A stretch of DNA of 61,865 bases from Hespellia sp. (GTDB taxonomy: Bacteria; Bacillota; Clostridia; Lachnospirales; Lachnospiraceae). The stretch covers positions 1-61,865 of the forward strand of contig JAQUUC010000012.1 of the NCBI GenBank assembly GCA_028694105.1. The letters run 5' to 3'. The position numbers and the translations under genes are program-made. Each line of letters opens with the position of its first letter. Position 1 is the first letter of the stretch. Below are positions 1 through 8,523 of this stretch, one piece after another. The notes below the pieces were generated by a model. That model was not told the DNA's origin, made no database searches, and saw only the letters and a program-made list of their open reading frames with translations.

Positions 1-165
1 ATGGATAAACGCTGAAGGCATCTAAGCGTGAAGCCACCCTCAAGATGAGATATCCCATAACGTCAAGTTAGTAAGACCCCTTGAAGACGACAAGGTAGAT
101 AGGACAGAGGTGGAAGTGCAGTAATGCATGGAGCTGACTGTTACTAATAGGTCGAGGGCATAACC
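1..165 (+). rRNA. 23S rRNA, 3' end (partial)
   Basis: The first ~165 bases match the conserved 3' end of bacterial 23S rRNA: the GCTGAAGGCATCTAAGC block at 11-27, the AAGACCCCTTGAAGACGA-type block at 72-89, and the ACTAATAGGTCGAGGGC tail near 143-159. The gene starts upstream of the window. The 3' end is placed by analogy at about 165. A tRNA array follows after about 76 bases with no 5S gene in between. Confidence 0.95.
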
Positions 166-241
166 AAACGGAATAGGTAAATGGATGTTTACAATCTTTG
201 TATGAAGTTTTGAAGGCACATGCAAGTGTTTTCTACTATAT

Positions 242-313
242 TCCTCGATAGCTCAGTGGTAGAGCATTCGGCTGTTAACCGAAGGGTCGCTGGTTCGAGC
301 CCAGCTCGGGGAG
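242..313 (+). tRNA. tRNA-Asn (GTT)
   Basis: Cloverleaf: acceptor arm 242-248 pairs with 306-312 (one G-T pair), discriminator G313. The anticodon loop CTGTTAA gives anticodon GTT (Asn), and the T-arm has the usual GGTTCGAGCC. CCA is not encoded. First tRNA of a seven-gene array behind the rRNA. Confidence 0.96.
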
Positions 314-353
314 TTTTTTATGTAAGAATGATTACATAAAAATAATTTCATAT

Positions 354-425
354 GGCTCCATGGTCAAGCGGTTAAGACATCGCCCTTTCACGGCGGTAAC
401 CCGGGTTCAATTCCCGGTGGAGTCA
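354..425 (+). tRNA. tRNA-Glu (TTC)
   Basis: Acceptor 354-360 pairs with 418-424 (one G-T pair), discriminator A425. The anticodon loop CTTTCAC gives TTC (Glu). The T-loop GTTCAATTC is standard. Confidence 0.96.
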
Positions 426-435
426 TTTTATGTAT

Positions 436-508
436 GCCGTTGTGGCTCAGTTGGTAGAGCAGCTGATTTGTAATCAGCAGGTCATCGGTTCGAGTCCGAT
501 CAACGGCT
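436..508 (+). tRNA. tRNA-Thr (TGT)
   Basis: Acceptor 436-442 pairs perfectly with 501-507, discriminator T508. The anticodon stem GCTGA/TCAGC encloses TTTGTAA, giving TGT (Thr). Confidence 0.96.
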
Positions 509-538
509 TAGTCCTTTTTAGGGACGAAAAAAGATTTT

Positions 539-612
539 GGACCTTTAGCTCAGCTGGTTAGAGCAATCGGCTCATAACCGATCGGTCCTGGGTTCGAGTC
601 CCCGAAGGTCCA
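539..612 (+). tRNA. tRNA-Met (CAT), elongator type
   Basis: Acceptor 539-545 pairs with 605-611, discriminator A612, anticodon CAT. A paired first acceptor base (G-C) and an anticodon stem without three consecutive G-C pairs argue against initiator tRNA. An Ile tRNA with lysidine-modified CAT cannot be fully excluded by eye. Confidence 0.9.
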
Positions 613-627
613 TTAAAAAAATAGTAA

Positions 628-701
628 GGCCCGGTGGCTCAGTTGGTTAGAGCGCCGCCCTGTCACGGCGGAGGTCGAGAGTTCGAGTCTCTTCCGGGTC
701 G
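628..701 (+). tRNA. tRNA-Asp (GTC)
   Basis: Acceptor 628-634 pairs with 694-700, discriminator G701. The loop CTGTCAC gives anticodon GTC (Asp). A short inverted repeat (TTGAAC/GTTCAA, about 719-737) lies between this tRNA and the next and may be a processing hairpin. Confidence 0.96.
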
Positions 702-754
702 TTTTACAATTTATACTTATTGAACTGTGAAGGTTCAACAAGTCCATATCCCTT

Positions 755-827
755 GGGATCTTAGCTCAGCTGGGAGAGCACCTGCCTTACAAGCAGGGGG
801 TCACAGGTTCGAGCCCTGTAGGTCCCA
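755..827 (+). tRNA. tRNA-Val (TAC)
   Basis: Acceptor 755-761 pairs with 820-826 (one T-G pair), discriminator A827. The anticodon stem CTGC/GCAG encloses the loop with TAC (Val). Confidence 0.96.
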
Positions 828-848
828 TTTAAATAGTCTTAAGCCTGT

Positions 849-935
849 GCCGCAGTGGCGGAACTGGCAGACGCACAGGACTTAAAATCCTGCGGGACTT
901 ATACTCCCGTACCGGTTCGATTCCGGTCTGCGGCA
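849..935 (+). tRNA. tRNA-Leu (TAA)
   Basis: An 87-base class II tRNA with a long variable arm. Acceptor 849-855 pairs with 928-934, discriminator A935. Anticodon TAA (Leu). Last gene of the array. Confidence 0.96.
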
Positions 936-963
936 TAGACTTAAAGCTATTTATTTAAGGTTT

Positions 964-992
964 CAAATCATTTGATTTGGAATCTTTTTTTT
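964..992 (+). terminator. rRNA-tRNA operon terminator
   Basis: Inverted repeat CAAATCA (964-970) / TGATTTG (973-979), followed after a few bases by eight T residues (985-992), just behind tRNA-Leu. The loop is very short, so the exact fold is uncertain. From 993 to 1181 I see no gene or riboswitch. Confidence 0.65.
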
Positions 993-1181
993 GGCTATAG
1001 CGTATAAAATGGCAGCTAAGCATGCCGTCTTTATAAAATCTTAATATGAATAAACAGATGCTAATACTTTCTTTAATTGTGTCATGATAAAATTGTGATA
1101 AATATTCAGAGGCACTGGAAACTGAATTGCAGTGATATGCTGTGTGCTCTGAAAATAAGTAAAAGCTTGGTAGAGAACATC

Positions 1182-2531
1182 ATGAAACAAAAGAAAAATA
1201 AAATACATTTGTTGCCGGATCAGATTATTGTATTGGGGTTTCTATGTGTTATTGCGGTTGGCAGTATCTTGCTTACCCTCCCAATTGCAACGCAGGATGG
1301 AAATGGCACGGGCATCATGGATGCAGCCTTCACGGCAACCTCTGCAGTATGCGTGACAGGTCTGGTGGTACATAATACAGCCACATATTGGTCTATGTTT
1401 GGACAGTTTGTCATTATTTGTCTGATTCAAATTGGTGGAATGGGAGTGTGTACAGTTGCAGTTACAATTGCTATCGTTTCAGGACGTAAAATAGGGTTGA
1501 TGCAGCGAAGTGCAATGCAGGAGGCTATTTCAGCTCCAAATATTCGTGGTATTGTAAGACTTACGTATTTTATCATTCGTATGACGATCGGGACAGAGTT
1601 AATAGGTGCAGCTATTATGGCACCGATCTTTTGCGGGAGATTTGGATTTATAAAAGGAATCTGGTATGCCATATTTCATTCTGTTTCAGCGTTTTGTAAC
1701 GCCGGATTTGATTTAATGGGGATACGAACACCATTTGTATCTTTGACAGAATTTTGTGGAGAACCGATTATTAATATTGTAATTATGTGCTTGATTGTCT
1801 GGGGCGGAATTGGATTCCTTACGTGGGAAGACATATGGAGTCATAAATGGCACATAAAAAAATATAAAATGCAAAGTAAGGTGATCCTTGCGACTACACT
1901 GATATTGATTGTGGTTCCTGCACTTTATTTTTACTTTGTGGAATTTGGCGGTTCGGCGTGGGACGCATTTTCACAGAAAGAACGTATTCTGGCATCTTTT
2001 TTTCAATCAATTACTCCGAGAACAGCAGGATTTAATACCGTTGATCTGAATCTGTTTGATGGTGCCGGAAAGGCGATTATCATCACGTTGATGTTAATTG
2101 GAGGTTCTCCCGGATCTACAGCCGGAGGAATTAAAACAACGACAATTGCAGTGCTGGCTGCATCCACCCTTGCTGTGTTTAAGCGCAATCAGGACGCACA
2201 TTATTGTGGGAGAAGGATTGCGACAGAAACTGTGAAATATGCATCGGCAGTTTTCATTATGTATTCGATGTTATTTCTTCTTAGCGGAATTACAATTAGT
2301 ACGATTGAGCAGATTCCGATAACAGAATGCCTGTTTGAGACGGCATCAGCAATTGGTACGGTGGGTCTTTCGTTAGGGATCACGGCAGAGCTTGGAACAT
2401 TATCAAAAATCATATTGATAGCACTGATGTATATGGGAAGAGTTGGAGGATTAACACTTGTTTTCGCAACAACGATGAATTATAAGAACCCACAGTCTAG
2501 ATATCCACAAGAAAAAATCACAGTGGGATAA
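1182..2531 (+). CDS. ktrB: KtrB/TrkH-type potassium transporter subunit
   Basis: Membrane subunit of a Ktr/Trk potassium uptake system. The protein is hydrophobic and shows the four degenerate P-loops of the family: TSAVCVTGL, SAFCNAGF, PRTAGFN and SAIGTVGLS. Length (about 449 residues from this start) fits KtrB. The frame is open from 1077, but the chosen ATG at 1182 begins MKQKKNKIHLLPDQ, a typical cytoplasmic N-terminus directly before the first membrane helix. The ribosome site there is weak, so the start is only fairly sure. The RCK partner follows 11 bases downstream. Whether the coupling ion is sodium or proton cannot be read from the sequence. Confidence 0.93.
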   Translation: MKQKKNKIHLLPDQIIVLGFLCVIAVGSILLTLPIATQDGNGTGIMDAAFTATSAVCVTGLVVHNTATYWSMFGQFVIICLIQIGGMGVCTVAVTIAIVSGRKIGLMQRSAMQEAISAPNIRGIVRLTYFIIRMTIGTELIGAAIMAPIFCGRFGFIKGIWYAIFHSVSAFCNAGFDLMGIRTPFVSLTEFCGEPIINIVIMCLIVWGGIGFLTWEDIWSHKWHIKKYKMQSKVILATTLILIVVPALYFYFVEFGGSAWDAFSQKERILASFFQSITPRTAGFNTVDLNLFDGAGKAIIITLMLIGGSPGSTAGGIKTTTIAVLAASTLAVFKRNQDAHYCGRRIATETVKYASAVFIMYSMLFLLSGITISTIEQIPITECLFETASAIGTVGLSLGITAELGTLSKIILIALMYMGRVGGLTLVFATTMNYKNPQSRYPQEKITVG

Positions 2532-2542
2532 GGAGAAGGATC

Positions 2543-3190
2543 ATGAAAAACGTATTGTTAATAGGGTTAGGGAGATTTGGGAGACATATAGCAATCAAAT
2601 TAGATACAATGAACCATCAGGTGATGGCAGTAGATATACAGGAAAAACGAGTCAATGCAGTGCTGCCTTACGTGACAAATGCCCAGATTGGGGATTGTAC
2701 AGATGAGGTATTTGTGAATTCGCTTGGAATCCGCAATTTCGATGTGTGTATTGTTGCAATTGGTGATGCATTTCAGAGCTCGTTGGAAGCAACGGCATTA
2801 TTAAAAGAACTGGGAGCCAAGCTGGTTGTTTCCAGAGCAACCAGGGATGTTCATGCGAAATTCCTATTAAAAATCGGAGCGGATCGAATTGTATATCCAG
2901 AGAAACAGATTGCATCATGGACGGCGATTCGCTATACATCGGATCATATTATAGATTATATCGAACTGGATGAGGACCATGGAATCTTCGAACTTTCTGT
3001 ACCGGAGCTGTGGCTTGGAAGGACCGTTGGGCAGTTAGATATTAGAAAGAAATTTAATATCAATATCATTGGAATCAGAATAAATCACAGACTGCATTTG
3101 TCTGTGAATACAGATACAACTTTGACAGAGGATCTTACAATGCTTGTATCAGGCAACTTAAAGGATGTACATAAATGTTTTCATATATAA
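2543..3190 (+). CDS. ktrA: KtrA/TrkA-type RCK regulatory subunit
   Basis: Cytoplasmic gating subunit for the preceding channel. An N-terminal Rossmann fold with GLGRFGRH (GxGxxG) and a following acidic strand end (MAVDIQ) marks an RCK_N nucleotide-binding domain. The C-terminal ~80 residues fit RCK_C (TrkA_C). The length of 215 residues is normal. The ribosome site AAGGAGAAGG sits immediately upstream of ATG 2543 and the gene is 11 bases behind ktrB, so they form an operon. Confidence 0.94.
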   Translation: MKNVLLIGLGRFGRHIAIKLDTMNHQVMAVDIQEKRVNAVLPYVTNAQIGDCTDEVFVNSLGIRNFDVCIVAIGDAFQSSLEATALLKELGAKLVVSRATRDVHAKFLLKIGADRIVYPEKQIASWTAIRYTSDHIIDYIELDEDHGIFELSVPELWLGRTVGQLDIRKKFNINIIGIRINHRLHLSVNTDTTLTEDLTMLVSGNLKDVHKCFHI

Positions 3191-3249
3191 TCGAAATTAG
3201 TTGATGATAAGAGTTGATATTTGTGATTGGATAAACTATAGTGGAAGAT

Positions 3250-4839
3250 ATGAAATCAGCAAATGTTCCCCACAGAAAATGGAAACAAACGAATAGGCAT
3301 AGAAGAGATATCGCGTCATCTGTCGAGGTATTACTTTGTGCTACCGGAATTTGTCTGTTATTTGACCGTCTGGGATTCAGCGCATCCAATATTATTATGG
3401 TATATATTGTTGGTGTGTTGTTTACGGCAATCCTCACAAATTGGCAGGGGTACAGTATTCTATCCTCCATTGTAAGCGTGCTGTTGTTTAATTTCTTTTT
3501 TATTGAACCCCGCTATACGATGCTGGCTTTTGAAAAAGAGTATCCACTCACTTTTTTTGTAATGTTACTTGTAGCATTTATTGCCAGTTCCTTAACTGTA
3601 CAATTGAAAAAACATGCAAGAGAGGCTGCGCAGGCAGCATATAGAATGCAGATACTGTTTGATACGAATCGGCTTTTAGAGCGTGTGAAGAATCAGACAG
3701 AGATTGTAGAAGTTACAGCAAAGCAGCTGGGAAAATTGCTGAATCGAAATCTGATTATCTACTTATGCCAGAATGGTGAGCTTGGAAAAGTGAATGTCTT
3801 TATGACAGATGACAGTGTACCAGTCGATACTTATACATCTTCGTATGAGAAAAAGGCAGCGTCTTGGGTATTACATAACAATAAACATGGTGGAGCGACA
3901 ACCGATCACATGCCGGATGCAAAATGCATGTATCTGACCATTCGGGTAAATGAAATTGTATACGGTGTGATTGGCATTGCAATCGGAAAAGCGCGGCTGG
4001 AGGCATTTGAAGAAAGTGTGCTGTTATCTATTCTGGGAGAGTGCGCATTTGCACTGGAAAACGAACAGAATCGGCGGGAGAAAGAAGAGGCAACTGCACT
4101 GGCAATCAAAGAACAATTAAGAGCGAATCTGTTACGGTCTATCTCTCATGATTTGCGGACTCCACTTACTTCAATTTCAGGAAATGCAAGTAATCTGATT
4201 TCCAATGGAGAAGAACTGGATCAAAAGACAAAAGTGAAGCTATATACCGATATTTACGATAACTCTATGTGGCTCATAAACCTAGTGGAAAATTTGCTGG
4301 CAGTGACCAAGATTGAAGAAGGAAAAATGAATATCCGTATGGCACCGGAACTGATCGAGGATGTTCTAAACGAAGCACTGCACCATATGCAAAGAATGAA
4401 TCAGAATCATGAGATCCATGTGGAGTATTCTGATGAACTTTTGATGGCGAAGATGGATGCAAAACTGGTGATTCAGGTTATTATTAATCTGATCGATAAT
4501 GCGATGAAATATACACCGGAAGGATCAAATATATGGATTCTGTCGAAGAAGCAGGAAGATCGAATTTTGATTTGTGTGAAGGATGAGGGAATGGGAATTT
4601 CGGATGACGAAAAAAAATATATTTTTGACATGTTCTACACCGGGGCGCACAAGGTAGCGGATGGCAGGAGAAGTGTCGGCTTCGGACTTTTTCTATGTAA
4701 AGCAATTATAGAGGCACATGGTGGAACGATTACGGTATCAGATAATCATCCACACGGTTCTATCTTTACATTTTCGCTTGAGGCATATCAACCCAGAATG
4801 GAAGATTATAATGTGAATGGAGAGTTATATGATGAATAA
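3250..4839 (+). CDS. KdpD-like sensor histidine kinase (short form)
   Basis: Membrane histidine kinase resembling the C-terminal half of KdpD. It has four close transmembrane helices (DUF4118 type, about residues 25-115), a GAF-like linker, a HisKA box with SISHDLRTPLTSISGNA (phospho-acceptor His) and an ATPase domain with NLIDNAMKYTP, DEGMGIS and VGFGLFLCKAII. The N-terminal KdpD and universal-stress domains of full-length KdpD (~900 residues) are absent. GTG 3241 is also possible, but ATG 3250 has a GTGGAAG ribosome-site-like stretch before it. The gene overlaps the response regulator. The context suggests control of potassium uptake; no kdpFABC genes are in the window. Confidence 0.9.
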   Translation: MKSANVPHRKWKQTNRHRRDIASSVEVLLCATGICLLFDRLGFSASNIIMVYIVGVLFTAILTNWQGYSILSSIVSVLLFNFFFIEPRYTMLAFEKEYPLTFFVMLLVAFIASSLTVQLKKHAREAAQAAYRMQILFDTNRLLERVKNQTEIVEVTAKQLGKLLNRNLIIYLCQNGELGKVNVFMTDDSVPVDTYTSSYEKKAASWVLHNNKHGGATTDHMPDAKCMYLTIRVNEIVYGVIGIAIGKARLEAFEESVLLSILGECAFALENEQNRREKEEATALAIKEQLRANLLRSISHDLRTPLTSISGNASNLISNGEELDQKTKVKLYTDIYDNSMWLINLVENLLAVTKIEEGKMNIRMAPELIEDVLNEALHHMQRMNQNHEIHVEYSDELLMAKMDAKLVIQVIINLIDNAMKYTPEGSNIWILSKKQEDRILICVKDEGMGISDDEKKYIFDMFYTGAHKVADGRRSVGFGLFLCKAIIEAHGGTITVSDNHPHGSIFTFSLEAYQPRMEDYNVNGELYDE

Positions 4840-5533
4840 AACACTGATTTTAATCGTGGAGGATGATCGTTCGGTGTGTAATTTAATTGCAACGACGTTA
4901 AAATTACACAATTACAGATTTATGACAGCGACAAGCGGGACAGCAGCACTTCTTGAGACAAGCTCTCATAATCCGGACATTATTTTATTAGATTTAGGTC
5001 TTCCTGACATGGACGGGGTAGAAGTGATCAAAAAAATAAGAAGCTGGTCGAATGTTCCGATTATTATTATCAGTGCCCGCAGTGAAGATACGGATAAAAT
5101 CGAAGCACTGGATGCAGGCGCGGATGATTATCTGACGAAACCATTTTCGGTAGAAGAGCTGCTTGCAAGGCTGCGTGTTACGGAACGAAGAATGGCATAC
5201 ATCAATGCTGATATAGGAAAATCGTCCGTGTTCGTAAATGGAAGTTTAAGTGTGGATTACGGGGCAGGCTGTGCTTCTGTTGGTGGAGTAGAGCTGCATC
5301 TGACACCTATTGAATACAAGATACTCTGTCTTCTCGCACAGAATGTAGGAAAGGTTCTGACCTATACATTTATTACGGAAAAAATCTGGGGAAGAAGCTG
5401 GGATAATGATATCTCCTCACTCCGGGTTTTTGTGGCAACCCTGAGAAAGAAAATCGAGAAAGAAAACAGTTCAACACAATATATTCAGACACATGTTGGC
5501 GTGGGATACCGGATGCTGAAAGTAGAAGAATAA
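4832..5533 (+). CDS. KdpE-like OmpR-family response regulator
   Basis: The receiver domain starts ILIVEDDRSV, carries the phospho-Asp in DIILLDLGLPDMDG and the conserved Lys in DDYLTKPFSVEEL. The C-terminal winged helix (LTPIEYKILCLLAQ ... VGVGYRML) is OmpR/PhoB type. ATGs at 4817, 4829 and 4832 are in frame; ATG 4832 has GGAGAG (4819-4824) at good spacing and lies inside the kinase gene, implying translational coupling. Likely target: the ktr operon or other potassium genes (inference). Confidence 0.92.
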   Translation: MNKTLILIVEDDRSVCNLIATTLKLHNYRFMTATSGTAALLETSSHNPDIILLDLGLPDMDGVEVIKKIRSWSNVPIIIISARSEDTDKIEALDAGADDYLTKPFSVEELLARLRVTERRMAYINADIGKSSVFVNGSLSVDYGAGCASVGGVELHLTPIEYKILCLLAQNVGKVLTYTFITEKIWGRSWDNDISSLRVFVATLRKKIEKENSSTQYIQTHVGVGYRMLKVEE

Positions 5534-5660
5534 AAGTGAAAATCAAATTTCTTTTCTAAAAGGACAATCTGTGGTAGAATTTATGTATTAAGGAAATTGT
5601 CGCTTTATGAAAGATGCAGAGAATAATCTGGGATATATTCATGCAGAAAGAGGAACTGTT

Positions 5661-8476
5661 ATGAAGGGGTCAAATCAATTTATGAAAAAATTGCTTACCG
5701 GGGTGTTTTGTTTACTCGCCGGTCTTTTGCTGTTATTAGCACCGTGTGAAAAGGTACAGGCGGCGGAGGATGTAACTCAGGTGGAGCATAAGACTGTAAA
5801 GGTTGGGTACAATCCGATTGAGGGGTATTTCATGCAGTCGGAGGACGGCATAAAAAGCGGTTACGGATATGACATTACGCAAAAGATGCTTGTCTATGAA
5901 AATTGGCAGTACGATTACGTGGGATATGAAGAAAACTACAGTCAGAATGATATGTTTTATCTTTTGGAGTCCGGACAAATTGATCTGCTCGTGTACGCCT
6001 TAAAATCAGATGACAGAATGGGACAATTCAGATTTTCGAATCTCCCGGTTGGTTATATTGCTGACCGGATTATTGCAAAAACCGGAAATAATAAATTTTC
6101 GGTGAACAACTTTGAAAAATGGGATGGCATAAAAGTAGGATTTCTTACGGACAGTAACGAAGGGGAAGCTTTTAGCGAGTATGCAAAATACAATGGATTT
6201 TCATATCAGGAGGTTGGATTTGAAACCAGAGAAGATTTGGAAAGTGCCATCCAGCAGGATGAAATTGATATTGCGGTAGCACCTAATTTTGCAACGTTTG
6301 AGAATGTCTGGATATTGGACCAGTTTGATGAAATACCGGTCTATGCTGCTGTTAATAAAGATAATTCCGAACTTTTGACTGAGGTAAACAGTACACTTTC
6401 TAAAATAGAATCAGATGACGCAGAGTTCCGGGAAGAACTTTATCGCAAATACTACGCAGCGGATATGGGAAGCGCAATTCCTTATACGCAGGAAGAAGCA
6501 GATTTTGTCGAACAAAGTGCGAAGGAGGGAAAGGTTTATAAAGCATTAATCAATCCCGACCGAAAACCATTATCCTATTATGAAGAGGGAGAAATGAAAG
6601 GTCTTTTGACGGATATCTGTCAGACGATTTTTGAGCGTTCTGGGCTTACGGTAGAATTTATTATCGTACAGAACCGGGATGAATATGTGGCAGAGCTGGA
6701 TCAGGCTGATATCATATGTGATTTCACCGGTGGTTATGGAAAAGCAGAATTGAGCGGATTTGTACGGACAGACACTTATTATAACAGTGCGACCTCCATG
6801 CTTCGGCGAAAGGATTATGACGGAACAGGCAACCGCTGTGCAATTGTGGGGAGCACCATCAGTGGATGGCTGCGGGATAATCTGGATGCAGAGTTTTTAA
6901 GCTATGATTCTGTGGAAGACTGTATACAGGCAGTGATAGATGGAGATGCCGATTTTCTGTATTCCTATACTCGATGCGTGCAGGACTGGGTTTACTCGGA
7001 TGTGACAAATTCTCTTGTTGTGGTTGCAGATAATCATCAGAATACGGATTTTTCCATTGCGGTCAAGGGGAGTGAAAATACCAATCTTTCCTCAATACTG
7101 GTCAAGAGCATTGGAACCATTACAAAAGAGGATATTTCCCAAATATCTGATTCTTACACCTATTATGAAAATAGCAGCCCTACTTTGCTGGCGATGATTT
7201 ACGCACAACCGGTTTTCTTTGTGCTGGTCATTATATTCATTGTGATTTTCTTCTTTGGTCTGGGATTATTGCTACTGGGTCTTCGTCAAAGAAAGCATGA
7301 TAAAATAAGAAACGAAGAGTTATCAGAAGCTCTGGAGGATGCGAAAAAGGCAAATCAGGCAAGAACAGATTTCTTTGCGCGAATCAGTCATGACATGAGG
7401 ACACCGATGAATAGTATTCTGGGTCTGGTCCATCTTTCCGAGGATGAAACAGATGTGAAAATTTTAACACAAAATATGAATAAGATCAGGGAGTCGGGAA
7501 TGTATCTTTTGGGATTGATTAATGATACCCTGGATTATCAGAAATTTGATTTGGGTCACATACAGCTGCATCCCGAAGTGATTTCTATTCGAAAACTGAT
7601 TCATTCGTGTACAGATATGGTAACAGAAAATGCAGAGGAGAAAGGGATTACATTTCGAATTATAAACAAAAATGCAGATTTTGACGGATATGTTTTGGTT
7701 GATGTGATGTACATCAGAAAAATACTTTTAAATCTTCTTTCCAATGCATTTAAATTTACTGAGGCAGGCGGAACCGTTGAACTTGAAATGGAAGAGTTAG
7801 GCCGAAAAGGGAACATTGTGCATGAGCGAATTACAGTGAGAGATACAGGAAGTGGAATGAGTCAGGATTTTCTGGAGAATGGAATTTTCAAGCCGTTTTC
7901 ACAGGAGAGTAATATGATCACGCCTTTGCACGAAGGCACGGGTCTGGGGTTGTCTATCGTGAAGCAGCTGACAAAACTCATGGGAGCAGAACTGAGTGTG
8001 GAAAGTAAATTAGAGGAAGGAACTACATTCACCATAGAGATCGATTTCGAGACAGTGGAGCGCGAGAAGGCAGAAAATGTCGAAAATACAGAACAGACAG
8101 GAAAAAGCATGGCGATCAGTCAAATAAAAGGGAAAAGCATTCTCCTTGTGGAAGACCATTCGCTGAATGCACAGATTGTTACAAAGCTGCTTGAAAAGGC
8201 GGGATGTAAGGTCACATGGGCAAAAGACGGAAGCGTGGCGGTGGAGTTATTTGAAATGTCTGAGCTGTTTCAATATGATATTGTGTTAATGGATTAGATG
8301 CAACGAAGCACATTCGCAAACTGGAAAGAGAGGATGCAAAAACGACACCGATTATTGCATTGACGGCAAACGCCTATGAGGAAGACATTAAAAAATATAT
8401 GGAAGCAGGCATGAATGACTGCCTGATAAAACCCATCGATCCAAATAAATTATATATGACAATCGCAAGCGTCTAA
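5661..8476 (+). pseudogene. BvgS-type hybrid histidine kinase, receiver domain frameshifted
   Basis: Signal-anchor N-terminus, then two periplasmic binding-protein (SBP_bac_3) domains (first about residues 40-280, second about 300-520), a transmembrane helix (FFVLVIIFIVIFFFGLGLLL), a HisKA box with RISHDMRTPMNSILGLVH and an ATPase domain (GTGLGLSIVKQLTKLMGA). The receiver begins at ILLVEDHSLNAQIV but stops at 8295-8297 right after the phospho-Asp strand (DIVLMD). In another frame 8294-8473 encodes the rest of a receiver (ATKHIRKLE ... PIIALTANAYEED ... DCLIKPIDP). Alignment to the family implies a deletion of about 25 bases removing the residues after the Asp. ATG 5661 with GAGG upstream is preferred over 5607. 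The kinase part may still be expressed without a working receiver. Confidence 0.85.
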
Positions 8477-8523
8477 GTGAGAGAGCTGTAGATAAAAAAA
8501 GACCGAAAGTGGGGACTGATAAT

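Noticed and set aside
166-241. Possible 5S rRNA between 23S and tRNA-Asn
   Set aside because: Only 76 bases are available and no 5S-like sequence is visible; a 5S gene needs about 115 bases.
993-1181. c-di-AMP (ydaO-type) riboswitch before the potassium transporter
   Set aside because: The gap is short and shows none of the conserved ydaO blocks; no clear fold was seen.
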